Shown here: piece by piece, positions 41,932-49,611 of the stretch
Numbering within the stretch: position 1 is the stretch's first letter
Layout of the letters: each line of letters begins with the position of its first letter
NCBI GenBank assembly: GCA_963668605.1
Contig: OY764903.1
Location: 744,001 to 808,000, forward strand
From: G963668605 sp963668605
GTDB lineage: Bacteria; Acidobacteriota; Terriglobia; Bryobacterales; Bryobacteraceae
Length of the DNA stretch: 64,000 nucleotides
Reading direction: 5' to 3'
Made by a program: the position numbers and the translations under genes
Notes under the pieces: model-generated
Told to the model about the DNA's origin: nothing
What the model saw: the letters and a program-made list of their open reading frames with translations, nothing else
Databases searched by the model: none

Positions 41932-43116
41932 ATGCCTGAAACCCTTGCTCCCCTGAATCCTCCTAAGCGGTTGTTGTTCGGCCCCGGCCCGACGATGGTG
42001 GAACCGCGCGTTTATCAAGCGATGGCCAAGCCGATCGTGGGCCATCTGGACCCCTACTTTTTCGAAGTGGTGGGAGATATTCAGAAGATGCTGGGCAAGG
42101 TGTTCGGAACGACGAATTCGTTCACCTTCGCCATCTCGGGCACGGGCAGCGCGGGAATGGAGACGGCTGTCGCCAACTTCGTCGAGCCCGGAGCGAAGGT
42201 GGCTGTCTTCGCAAATGGATTTTTCTGCGACCGTCTTTCGGAGATGGCGCGGCGCAACGGCGGGCATGTGGTGCGTTTCGAAAAACCGTGGGGCGAAGTC
42301 TTCGGCGACGAAGAAGCGCGCGAGTTCATTCGCAGGGAAAAGCCGGCCGTGGTTGCTTACGTCCATGCGGAGACTTCGACGGGCGCGCTGCAATCGGGTC
42401 TTGCGATCTGCTCGGCGGCGCACGAGGCGGGCGCGTTGGTGATCGCAGATACTGTGACGTCACTGGGCGGCATGCCGGTAATGGTCGACAACACGGGCAT
42501 CGACATCGCTTATAGCTGCACGCAGAAAGGGCTGAGCTGCCCTCCGGGCCTCGCTCCCGTGACGGTTTCTCCGCGTGCGCTCGAATGGCTGCGTGCGCGC
42601 AAGGGCGCGCCGGCGACGTGGTATCTCGACCTGCGTCTGCTTGACGACTATTTCGAGGGCGCGCACCGTTACCACCACACAGCGCCCATCTCGCTGTTCT
42701 ATGCGCTGCGTGAAGCCCTCATGGCGATCGCGGAAGAGGGCGTGGGTGAACGTTGGAAACGCCATCTGCGTTGCCACCTGGCGTTCGTGGCGGCCGTGGA
42801 AGCGATGGGCATGAAGATGCACGTCGCGGACGGACATCGCCTGTGGACGCTGAACACGCCGTGCGTGCCTGAGGGCATTGATGATTTGAATGTGCGCAAG
42901 CGCCTGATGCAGGAGCACGGCATCGAGATCCTGGGCGGCTTCGGACCGCTGGCGGGCAAGGTGTTCCGCATCGGGATCATGGGACCGCTGGCCACCAGCG
43001 AGAACGTGCTGTTCTTTCTGGATGCGTTTGAGACGGCGCTCAAGGCCGAAGGATTCCAGCCCAAGGCGAGCGCACGTGCGGCGGCGGAAGCGGTCTTCGC
43101 GGCGGAGACCAAGTAG
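41932..43116 (+). CDS. Alanine/serine-glyoxylate aminotransferase family protein
   Basis: A 394-residue class-V PLP aminotransferase. Features are LLFGPGPTMVEPRVYQAM, the cofactor-binding FAISGTGSAGMETAV, HAETSTGALQ, VIADTVTSLGG, the PLP lysine in CTQKGLSCPPGLAPV, and FRIGIMGPLATSENV near the end. Enzymes of this type transfer the amino group of alanine or serine to glyoxylate. The insertion sequence ends 41 bases upstream of the start, so its native promoter may be displaced. It converges on the ferredoxin gene. Confidence 0.9.
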   Translation: MPETLAPLNPPKRLLFGPGPTMVEPRVYQAMAKPIVGHLDPYFFEVVGDIQKMLGKVFGTTNSFTFAISGTGSAGMETAVANFVEPGAKVAVFANGFFCDRLSEMARRNGGHVVRFEKPWGEVFGDEEAREFIRREKPAVVAYVHAETSTGALQSGLAICSAAHEAGALVIADTVTSLGGMPVMVDNTGIDIAYSCTQKGLSCPPGLAPVTVSPRALEWLRARKGAPATWYLDLRLLDDYFEGAHRYHHTAPISLFYALREALMAIAEEGVGERWKRHLRCHLAFVAAVEAMGMKMHVADGHRLWTLNTPCVPEGIDDLNVRKRLMQEHGIEILGGFGPLAGKVFRIGIMGPLATSENVLFFLDAFETALKAEGFQPKASARAAAEAVFAAETK

Positions 43117-43138
43117 GGACGAGGCAGGAAGAGACAGC

Positions 43139-43193
43139 ACTCCCTGACGGGGATTCAAGCGCTTCCAAGTGGCAAGAATACCCGACAGGGAGT
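43139..43193. terminator. Large stem-loop between convergent genes
   Basis: Thirteen-base arms (ACTCCCTGACGGG and CCCGACAGGGAGT) pair with one mismatch around a 29-base loop, between the aminotransferase and ferredoxin ends. CGAAAAA follows on the plus strand. It may end transcription in both directions. Confidence 0.45.
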
Positions 43194-43218
43194 CGAAAAA
43201 CAGCAGCGAAGTTGAGTC

Positions 43219-43470
43219 TTAGTTGAAATGCCCGGCGTTCACTTCGGCGAACTGCGACAGTTCAGCCGGCAGGTCGCCGAGCACGTAAATCGAATTGGTC
43301 GGGCAGACCGGCACGCAAGCGCCGCAATCGATGCACTCGTCCGGGTTGATGTAGAGCTGCGGCGTTTCGGCGTATCCGCCTTCATCTTCCTTCGGGTGAA
43401 TGCAATCCACAGGGCAAGCTTCAACGCAATGGTTGTCCTTGGTGCAGGTGTCGGTAATAACGTATGCCAT
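43219..43470 (-). CDS. Bacterial ferredoxin with two clusters (FdxA-like)
   Basis: An 83-residue ferredoxin. Two iron-sulfur motifs are seen: CTKDNHCVEACPVDCIHP at the N-terminus, and CIDCGACVPVCPTNSI, a classical CxxCxxCxxxCP 4Fe-4S motif. The spacing in the first motif resembles the seven-iron ferredoxins, in which the N-terminal cluster is 3Fe-4S or 4Fe-4S. It is a small cytosolic electron carrier; its partner is not evident from its neighbours. Confidence 0.92.
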   Translation of the reverse strand: MAYVITDTCTKDNHCVEACPVDCIHPKEDEGGYAETPQLYINPDECIDCGACVPVCPTNSIYVLGDLPAELSQFAEVNAGHFN

Positions 43471-43602
43471 ATCGCTGCTGGTAGTGCAATTGTCGTGCCA
43501 GTTTGAGGAGGCGGATAAAGTGCTGAAAACTCACCCACCCGCGGCTGGTCAGCGAAAAGAAGGTGCGGATTCACGCCCGAAGTGGGTGATTCGGCGCAGT
43601 GC

Positions 43603-44457
43603 TCACTTTTCCAACACGACCGGATTTCGCAACTCGCCCAGTCCGGCGACGCGTATGACCACTTCGTCCCCGGCTCGCAGATAGCGCGGGGGGGTCCGGG
43701 CAAAGCCGACGCCGGCGGGCGTTCCCGTGGACACGATGTCGCCGGGTTCCAACGTAAAAACGCTGGAGAGGTGCTCGATGAGCGCCGGAATCCGGAAGAT
43801 CAGTTCGCGGGTGTTGGAACTTTGCAGGACTTCCCCGTTGATCGTCGTGCTGATGTCGAGATTATGCGGATCGGCGATCTCACCGGCGGTCACAAGCCAT
43901 GGTCCGCAGGGACAGAACGTATCGAACGTCTTGCCCATCATCCACTGCGATGTGGCCATCTGGAAGTCTCGTGCGCTGACGTCGTTCAGGTTCATGTAGC
44001 CGAAGACGTGATCCTGCCAGCGCTCGGCGGGAATGTGCCGGCCGCCCTTGCCGATCACGAAGGCGAATTCGGCCTCGTAATCCGGCTGCGTGGAGTTCGC
44101 GGGCAGGACTATGGGTTCTCCGGGGCCGATCACGGAGGTAGGAAACTTGCAGAAGATCGTCGGCACGTCCGGAATCTTCATGTTCGCCTCGGCGGCGTGG
44201 TCGCGGTAGTTCAGACCGACGCAAATGACCTTGGGAGGGCGGGGCAGTGGCGCGAGCAGCGTCACATCGGCGAGGCCCTGGAGCGCGCCGGCGGGTGGGT
44301 TGGAGATGAATCGCTCAATGGCCGCGAGAGCCGCTGCGCCTCCGGCGACGATGCTGAGGACGCTGGGGAAACCGGCCGCTTCGAGGCCGATCACGTTGCC
44401 GTCGAGCACTACTCCGGCGGCTGTCGCGCCTTTATGCCGATACGTTACAAGTTTCAT
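43603..44457 (-). CDS. Fumarylacetoacetate hydrolase-family protein
   Basis: A protein of 284 residues from the ATG at 44457 (MKLVTYRHKG), which has GGGAG about ten bases upstream; the longer frame from 44514 is unlikely. The FAH catalytic domain shows VICVGLNYRDHAAEANM, TIFCKFPTSVIGPGEPIVLP, DYEAEFAFVIGKGGRHIPAE, NDVSARDFQ and DIVSTGTPAGVGFAR, with the metal-binding glutamates and aspartate present. Family members are 2-keto-acid hydrolases, decarboxylases or isomerases of aromatic and sugar-acid catabolism. The substrate cannot be assigned here. Confidence 0.9.
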   Translation of the reverse strand: MKLVTYRHKGATAAGVVLDGNVIGLEAAGFPSVLSIVAGGAAALAAIERFISNPPAGALQGLADVTLLAPLPRPPKVICVGLNYRDHAAEANMKIPDVPTIFCKFPTSVIGPGEPIVLPANSTQPDYEAEFAFVIGKGGRHIPAERWQDHVFGYMNLNDVSARDFQMATSQWMMGKTFDTFCPCGPWLVTAGEIADPHNLDISTTINGEVLQSSNTRELIFRIPALIEHLSSVFTLEPGDIVSTGTPAGVGFARTPPRYLRAGDEVVIRVAGLGELRNPVVLEK

Positions 44458-44478
44458 CGAATCGCTCCCGTAAATAGA

Positions 44479-44565
44479 AAAAGCCGCGCAAAGAGAACCC
44501 CCGGACGGGACCATCCTTGTGCAGCCTGTTCCTGAAAATCGTTAGGGGGTCTTACGCGGCTTTTT
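44479..44565 (-). terminator. Long bipartite stem-loop at the 3' end of the L28 gene
   Basis: On the minus strand the last bases of the L28 gene (AAAAAGCCGCG) pair perfectly with CGCGGCTTTTT about 66 bases downstream; a GACCCCC/GGGGGTT block pairs inside this. The distal arm ends in a T-rich CTTTTTCTATTT, so it reads as a terminator for rpmB just before the FAH-family gene. Confidence 0.5.
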
Positions 44566-44743
44566 GGATTTTGCCGTTCCTGATGCAGGAGGTGCAAACG
44601 CGCATCTTGCGGGACGCACCTTTGATGAGGGCATGAACCGCTTGCAGGTTCACGTTCCAGCGGCGCTTGGTGACGTTGTGCGCGTGCGAGACCCGATTTC
44701 CGAACTGCGGTCCACGACCGCAGACTTCACATACCTTTGCCAT
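44552..44743 (-). CDS. rpmB: 50S ribosomal protein L28
   Basis: A 63-residue ribosomal protein. The start at 44743 (MAKVCEVCGRGPQFGNRVSHA) follows AAGGAG with normal spacing; the frame extends upstream without a meaningful N-terminus. Both zinc-binding cysteine pairs are present (CEVC and CTSC), so this is the zinc-containing form. The rest matches L28 (TKRRWNVNLQ, RVCTSCIRNGKI). It is divergent from a small secreted-protein gene. Confidence 0.97.
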   Translation of the reverse strand: MAKVCEVCGRGPQFGNRVSHAHNVTKRRWNVNLQAVHALIKGASRKMRVCTSCIRNGKIQKAA

Positions 44744-44858
44744 GACAGAGAACTCCTTCAGAATCTTACAGATTTTAAGTTTAGCAGGCGGCGCTACGCC
44801 GCGCAACCAAAGGAATCACAAGTCACCATCTGTCTTCGAGTAGGGACCTCCCACCTTC

Positions 44859-44864
44859 TATAAT
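44859..44864 (+). promoter_or_regulatory. Consensus -10 box placed for a leaderless transcript
   Basis: TATAAT ends only six bases before the ATG at 44871, so transcription should start at or near the A of the start codon. The -35 region is weak (TTCGAG with 18-base spacing at best). No ribosome-binding site precedes the ATG. Confidence 0.5.
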
Positions 44865-44870
44865 TATTCC

Positions 44871-45683
44871 ATGCGCGTTCTCCTATTCTTTGCCGCCTGT
44901 TTCGCCTGTGCTGATGCAGCAGACCTGCGCTGGATGATTTCGCTCAGCGCTACTCGCCATCTGGACCGCGTCGACCCCTCCGGAACCGTCAGCCGCCGCT
45001 TCTTCGAGAATCCTGGCAACTTTCTGATCAATGGAAGGAACGGATCCAAGGGTTTCCCGGACGGCTGGCGAAGCAGTCCGACTGCCACGTTCACCAGCTA
45101 TGCCGCTCTCCGGCAGGCGCTCGAAAACGGTCAGGTACCTGCTGAAGTCAAGGCGATCATCTATGACAACGAAAGCTGGGAGTTCACGCCGTCCGAGGAA
45201 CAGCACGATCTCGACCGGTTTGAGAAACTCGCGGCAGAGATCATTCACCGCCATGGCCGCCTCTTCATCGCCACCCCTGCCGCCGACCTCGTCCCGGTGC
45301 TGAGCCCGTCTGTCCAGAAGGGTGGGCGCTATGACGAATATCTGCGACTCGGCATCGCCCAATCCGCCGCCCGCTATGCCGACGTCTATGAGATCCAGGC
45401 CCAAGGCAGCGAGGACAATCTCGCCCTTTACACCCGTTTCGTGAAAGCCGCTGCCGCCCAGGCGCGCGCTGTGAATCCCAAAGTGCTTGTTTTTGCCGGG
45501 CTGAGCACGAATCCGAGCGGCAAGAAGGTCACATCACAGCAACTCTACGATGCCGTCCAAGCCACCCGCGCCGCGGTTGACGGTTACTGGCTTAACGTTC
45601 CCGGCGGCGGCGCTTACTGTCCGAAGTGCGGAGAGCCGCAGCCGCAAATCGCCGTCGAATTACTGCGCATGCTCGGCAATTGA
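44871..45683 (+). CDS. Secreted protein of unknown function, TIM-barrel-like
   Basis: A 270-residue protein with a signal peptide (MRVLLFFAACFACADAAD). Predicted alternating strands and helices (AIIYDNESWEFTPSEEQHDLDRFEKLAAEIIHRHG, RLFIATPAADLVPVL, YADVYEIQAQGSEDNL, VLVFAGLSTNPSGKKVT, VDGYWLNVPGGG) suggest a glycosidase-like barrel, but I see no family signature. Near the C-terminus CPKCG gives one CxxC pair. The gene is apparently leaderless. It is divergent from rpmB. Confidence 0.7.
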   Translation: MRVLLFFAACFACADAADLRWMISLSATRHLDRVDPSGTVSRRFFENPGNFLINGRNGSKGFPDGWRSSPTATFTSYAALRQALENGQVPAEVKAIIYDNESWEFTPSEEQHDLDRFEKLAAEIIHRHGRLFIATPAADLVPVLSPSVQKGGRYDEYLRLGIAQSAARYADVYEIQAQGSEDNLALYTRFVKAAAAQARAVNPKVLVFAGLSTNPSGKKVTSQQLYDAVQATRAAVDGYWLNVPGGGAYCPKCGEPQPQIAVELLRMLGN

Positions 45684-45799
45684 CGCCCCATCACGCGGGT
45701 ACTCGTCGGGTTTTGAGCAAAGGCTGCGGGCACGGAAATCTCCGAAGCTGCTCGGTGTGATGCAGACCGGGCGCCTTCGGTCTATTCGGAATCCATTTC

Positions 45800-46276
45800 C
45801 TACTTCCGTTCGTACTGACCCATGTATTGCGCCTCGCCGAGCACGTGGCCTTTGAGCGCGCGGTCCAGGTCTGCTCGTTTCGCTCCAGCTTTTAGCGGGA
45901 GTTTCTCGACATCGAGCGCGTAGAGCTTGAAATAGTAGCGGTGCGGGCCATGACCGCGCGGCGGGCACGGGCCGCCGTAACCGGGTTTGCCGAAATCGTT
46001 CGTGCCACTGTGACCCGCCGAGCCGGTACTGAAGCGCTCCGGCAGAGCGTGAGTTGCGGCCGGGATGTCCCAGAGCAGCCAGTGGTTCCATGTACCAGCC
46101 GGAGCGTCCGGATCGTCCATGATTAGAGTGTAGCTGCGGGTTGCGTCTGGTCCGCCGGACCAAGCCAAGGCCGGCGATATGTCCTGTCCCTCACAGGTGT
46201 ACTTTTTGGGAATCCAGGCGCTTTCCGAAAACGCATCGCTTTCCGAAAACGCATCAATGATGAGTTGGAAGGCCAT
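45800..46276 (-). CDS. YbhB/YbcL-family Raf kinase inhibitor-like protein (PEBP fold)
   Basis: A 158-residue protein with the PEBP signatures YTCEGQDISPALAWSGGPDATRSYTLIMDDPDAP, HWLLWDIPA and YGGPCPPRGHGPHRYYFKLYALD, including the ligand-pocket DPDAP and GPCPPRGHGPHRY segments. Bacterial members are of uncertain function. Near the N-terminus the hexapeptide DAFSES is repeated twice, encoded by an exact 18-base tandem repeat; relatives have a single copy in this place. The protein has no signal peptide. Confidence 0.93.
   Translation of the reverse strand: MAFQLIIDAFSESDAFSESAWIPKKYTCEGQDISPALAWSGGPDATRSYTLIMDDPDAPAGTWNHWLLWDIPAATHALPERFSTGSAGHSGTNDFGKPGYGGPCPPRGHGPHRYYFKLYALDVEKLPLKAGAKRADLDRALKGHVLGEAQYMGQYERK
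46220..46255. repeat. Exact 18-bp tandem duplication inside the PEBP gene
   Basis: Two identical 18-base units (GCTTTCCGAAAACGCATC) stand in tandem, adding six residues in frame to the N-terminus of the YbhB-type protein. Their identity indicates a recent slippage or duplication event. Confidence 0.85.
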
Positions 46277-46380
46277 GCACTTATGATAGGCGCAGTGCGG
46301 CCCGATTTCGGCTCTATACTGAAAGTTGTGTAACTACAGGCTTTGCGTCCTTGAACGCAACCTGGCTGGGGGAGTTTCAC

Positions 46381-47595
46381 ATGACCAAGGTGTTGAGGAT
46401 TCTCGCGCTGGTGGTTGCTGGCGGATGGCTCTGGCCGTCTGCCGGGAGGGCGCAAGACAACGCAGAACTCCTAGTCCGCATGAAGGCGATGGAAGATCGC
46501 ATCCATGCGCTGGAGGCGGAGGTGCAGGCCCTGAAGGGTTCGCAAGCTGCGACACCTGTGGCTCCGGCCGAACCCGAGCCCACGCAGGCTCCGGTGGCGC
46601 TGGGAGGTGCTGGCGGCGCCGCGGCCAAGGTGCTTAATCCCGATATTGCGGTGATCGGCGATTTCCTGGGGGCGGCTGGTAATTCCGCCGGCAGGCCTAC
46701 GCCTGCGCTCGAAATGCATGAGAGCGAGGTTGCTTTTCAAGCGATTCTCGACCCCTACGCGCGCGCCGATTTCTTCATCAGTTTCGGTGAACAGGGAGTG
46801 AACCTCGAGGAAGGTTTTATTACGTTCCCGGCTGTACCCGGAGGTTTCCAGCTACGCGTCGGAAAGATGAGGGCTGCTTTCGGAAAAGTGAACACGCTGC
46901 ACAACCACGTGCTTCCATGGACGGATCGTCCGCTGGTCACCGGGAATCTGGTAGGTGGTGAGGATGGCATCAACGACGCCGGATTGGCGGTGAGCCGTAT
47001 CATCCCGGCGCCCAAAGGACTCTTTCTGGAAGGTACCGCGCAACTTTTCCGAGGCGATTCCGATGGGGTGTTTCGATCTTACAGGCGCAGCAACGTCTCG
47101 AGCGTGGGACACCTGCGCGCTTATCGGGATATTTCCGAATCCACTAATATCGATCTGGGAGCTTCTTACTCGCGCGGGCACTCGGTGATCGGCCCTGACG
47201 TGCGTGATCAACTTTACGGGGTGGATGCGACGCTGCGCTGGAAGCCGCTGCGACGGGCGATCTACCACTCCTTTGTAGGACGCAGCGAATTGATTTGGAG
47301 CCGGATCGCGCAATCGCCGCGAGTTACGACGCCATTCGGGTATTATGTTTCGGGCGACTATCAGGTTGCCCGGCGCTGGTTCGCCGGCGCACGCTTCGAC
47401 CGTTCTGAGCGTCTCATTGGACTTGCGCTAGCTCAGGACACGGGCGGCTCCCTGGTACTGACTTATTGGCCGAGTGAGTTCAGCCAGATCCGCGGCCAGT
47501 TCCGGCGCACGGCCTACGGCGACAACCGGACCGCAAATGAGTTCCTGTTCCAGTTCCAATTCTCGATCGGGGCACATGGCGCCCACCTGTTCTAG
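46381..47595 (+). CDS. Outer-membrane barrel protein with N-terminal coiled coil, first gene of a metal-uptake operon
   Basis: A 404-residue protein from the ATG at 46381, which follows GGGGGAG. After a signal peptide (VLRILALVVAGGWLWPSAGRAQ) comes a short coiled coil (LLVRMKAMEDRIHALEAEVQALKG), a Pro/Ala linker, and a series of amphipathic strands ending in phenylalanine (FQFQFSIGAHGAHLF), as in outer-membrane barrels. I cannot name a family with certainty. It precedes a ZnuA-like binding protein by 24 bases, so it is probably a metal or metal-complex porin. No Zur box was recognised upstream. Confidence 0.75.
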   Translation: MTKVLRILALVVAGGWLWPSAGRAQDNAELLVRMKAMEDRIHALEAEVQALKGSQAATPVAPAEPEPTQAPVALGGAGGAAAKVLNPDIAVIGDFLGAAGNSAGRPTPALEMHESEVAFQAILDPYARADFFISFGEQGVNLEEGFITFPAVPGGFQLRVGKMRAAFGKVNTLHNHVLPWTDRPLVTGNLVGGEDGINDAGLAVSRIIPAPKGLFLEGTAQLFRGDSDGVFRSYRRSNVSSVGHLRAYRDISESTNIDLGASYSRGHSVIGPDVRDQLYGVDATLRWKPLRRAIYHSFVGRSELIWSRIAQSPRVTTPFGYYVSGDYQVARRWFAGARFDRSERLIGLALAQDTGGSLVLTYWPSEFSQIRGQFRRTAYGDNRTANEFLFQFQFSIGAHGAHLF

Positions 47596-47619
47596 CCGAA
47601 GAAAGGACATGATTGCCCG

Positions 47620-48552
47620 ATGAACACGCCGCACACTGGAAAGCTTCTGGTGCTGACTGCACTGCTCGCCGCAGTCAGCGGAGTATGCCAAGCCGCTGGA
47701 AAACTCAACGTCGTCACGAGCACGGAGGACCTGGCTTCGATCGCCGCCGAGATCGGCGGGGATCGCATCGATGTGGCAGCTATCGCCAGGGGCTATCAGG
47801 ATCCCCACTTCGTCGAGCCCAAACCCAGTTTCCTGCTCAAGCTTCAGAAAGCGGATTTGCTGGCGGTGGTGGGGCTGCAACTCGAAATTGGATGGCTGCC
47901 GCCGCTGATCACTCAGAGCCGGAACTCCAGGATCCAGGAAGGGAATGCCGGATACCTGGACTTGTCACAGTCCTGCCAGATTCTCGAGATACCCACGACT
48001 CAGGTAACGCGCGCGATGGGCGATGTCCACCCGTTGGGAAATCCTCACTACTGGCTGAATCCTCAGAATGGGCGCCGCATGGCCAAGGCTTTCGAGAACA
48101 AGTTCTCGGAAATGCGGCCGGCGGACAAAGCATTTTTCGCTGGGCGCTATGCAGATTTTGACAAGCGCCTCGCAGATGCCGAGAAGCGCTGGAACGCGCA
48201 GATGGCGCCATACCGCGGGCGCAAGGTGATCACCTACCACCGCTCCTGGCCAAACTTTTGCGAGCGCTTCGGCCTGGTTGTTGTGGATTATGTCGAGCCC
48301 AAGCCGGGCATTCCACCGTCACCCGTCCACACCCTTGAGGTCATCAACCTCATGAAACGCGAGAACATCAAGCTGATTTTGGTGGAGCCATATTTCGATC
48401 TGCGTACGCCCAATTCGATTGCCCAGGCCACAGGCGGCACGGTGGTGGGGCTGATGCCTTCGGTGGGCGGCACCAAAGAGGTCACCGACTATTTCAAGCT
48501 GTTCGACTATGACATCAACCTGTTGACCAACGCGTTCGCGAAATCCAAATAA
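47620..48552 (+). CDS. Periplasmic metal-binding protein of an ABC transporter (ZnuA/TroA family)
   Basis: A 310-residue cluster-A-I binding protein with a signal peptide (LLVLTALLAAVSGVCQAA). Likely metal ligands are the histidines of QDPHFVEPKPS, GNPHYWLNP and ITYHRSWPNF, and the acidic residue in LVEPYFD. The long His-rich loop of many zinc-specific ZnuA proteins is absent, so zinc versus manganese cannot be decided. It is followed after 7 bases by the permease gene. Confidence 0.88.
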   Translation: MNTPHTGKLLVLTALLAAVSGVCQAAGKLNVVTSTEDLASIAAEIGGDRIDVAAIARGYQDPHFVEPKPSFLLKLQKADLLAVVGLQLEIGWLPPLITQSRNSRIQEGNAGYLDLSQSCQILEIPTTQVTRAMGDVHPLGNPHYWLNPQNGRRMAKAFENKFSEMRPADKAFFAGRYADFDKRLADAEKRWNAQMAPYRGRKVITYHRSWPNFCERFGLVVVDYVEPKPGIPPSPVHTLEVINLMKRENIKLILVEPYFDLRTPNSIAQATGGTVVGLMPSVGGTKEVTDYFKLFDYDINLLTNAFAKSK

Positions 48553-48559
48553 TTACGCC

Positions 48560-49384
48560 ATGGATACACTGAGCTTCCTGCTTGCTCCTTTTATTGCCAG
48601 CCTGATTCTGACTGGCATACACGCTTACCTGGGAGTCCACGTCGTCGAGCGTGGCGTCGTCTTTGTCGATCTCGCGCTGGCGCAAATCGCGGCGCTAGGC
48701 ACGACGATTGCGGCTCTCTATGAATACGATCCGCACGGGAGAGGATCTTACTGGATCAGCCTGGCATTCACTTTTCTGGGTGCGGCGATCTTCTCGATGG
48801 TCAAGGCGAAACGCGCGCGGATTCCGCAAGAAGCGGTGATCGGCATCTGTTATGCGGTGGCTTCGGCAGCCGCGATTGTGGCGATGAGTAAGTCCGTGGC
48901 GCAGACCGAGCATCTGAAGGAAATGCTGGTTGGCAACATACTCAGCGTGTCCTGGGCGGAGGTGCGGGTGACTGCGCTGCTCTACGGATTAGTCGGCTTG
49001 TTTCACTACATTTTCCGGAAGAAGTTTCTGCTGATTTCGATCGACCCGCAGCAAGCGGAGAAACAGGGACTGTCCGTGCGCTTCTGGGACTTCCTGTTTT
49101 ACGCGTCCTTCGGTTTAGTCGTCACGTCGTCGGTAGCGATTGCCGGCGTGTTGCTGGTGTTCTGCTATCTGATCGTGCCGTCGGTGGGCGCGATGCTCTA
49201 CGCCGAAAGGATCGGACCGCGGCTGGCAATCGGCTGGGCGATGGGTACGCTGGTATCGACGCTGGGCATCTATCTATCGCTCAAGATCGATCTGCCAACG
49301 GGAGCTACCATTGTCTGCACTTTCGGCGTCGTGCTGATCCTGATGGCGGCTTGCCGGTTATTTGTGAAACGCGCTTCGGCGTAA
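48560..49384 (+). CDS. Metal ABC transporter permease (ZnuB family)
   Basis: A 274-residue inner-membrane permease with eight or so hydrophobic helices. The family segments FVDLALAQIAALGTTIAALYEY, AVIGICYAVASAAAIVAMSKS, GVLLVFCYLIVPSVGAMLYAERIG and a C-terminal FGVVLILMAACRLFV are recognisable. It should pair with the preceding binding protein. No ABC ATPase is encoded in the operon, which is unusual for znuABC-type loci. Confidence 0.88.
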   Translation: MDTLSFLLAPFIASLILTGIHAYLGVHVVERGVVFVDLALAQIAALGTTIAALYEYDPHGRGSYWISLAFTFLGAAIFSMVKAKRARIPQEAVIGICYAVASAAAIVAMSKSVAQTEHLKEMLVGNILSVSWAEVRVTALLYGLVGLFHYIFRKKFLLISIDPQQAEKQGLSVRFWDFLFYASFGLVVTSSVAIAGVLLVFCYLIVPSVGAMLYAERIGPRLAIGWAMGTLVSTLGIYLSLKIDLPTGATIVCTFGVVLILMAACRLFVKRASA

Positions 49385-49386
49385 AT

Positions 49387-49611
49387 ATGCTGCAGGATCG
49401 GCCGGATTCTGAGCGGAGGTATCGCCGGGCGCGAATGTTCGGCTGGTGGTACGTGTGCATCGGCCTCGGATTCGCGCTGTTGGCCGTTCGAAGCGTGTTG
49501 CGCGCAGATCAGGCATGGTCGATTGCAGTGCGGTCGGTGATCGCTGTAGGCTTCATTGCTCTTGGAGTTGATGCGCTGCGATCTGCTGTCGCGAAGTGGC
49601 GGCGCAAGTGA
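49387..49611 (+). CDS. Small membrane protein of unknown function
   Basis: A 74-residue protein starting two bases after the permease stop. A charged N-terminus (MLQDRPDSERRYRRAR) is followed by two hydrophobic segments (MFGWWYVCIGLGFALLAV and IAVRSVIAVGFIALGVDAL) and a basic tail. Its tight linkage suggests a role with the metal transporter, but no family is recognised. Confidence 0.6.
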   Translation: MLQDRPDSERRYRRARMFGWWYVCIGLGFALLAVRSVLRADQAWSIAVRSVIAVGFIALGVDALRSAVAKWRRK

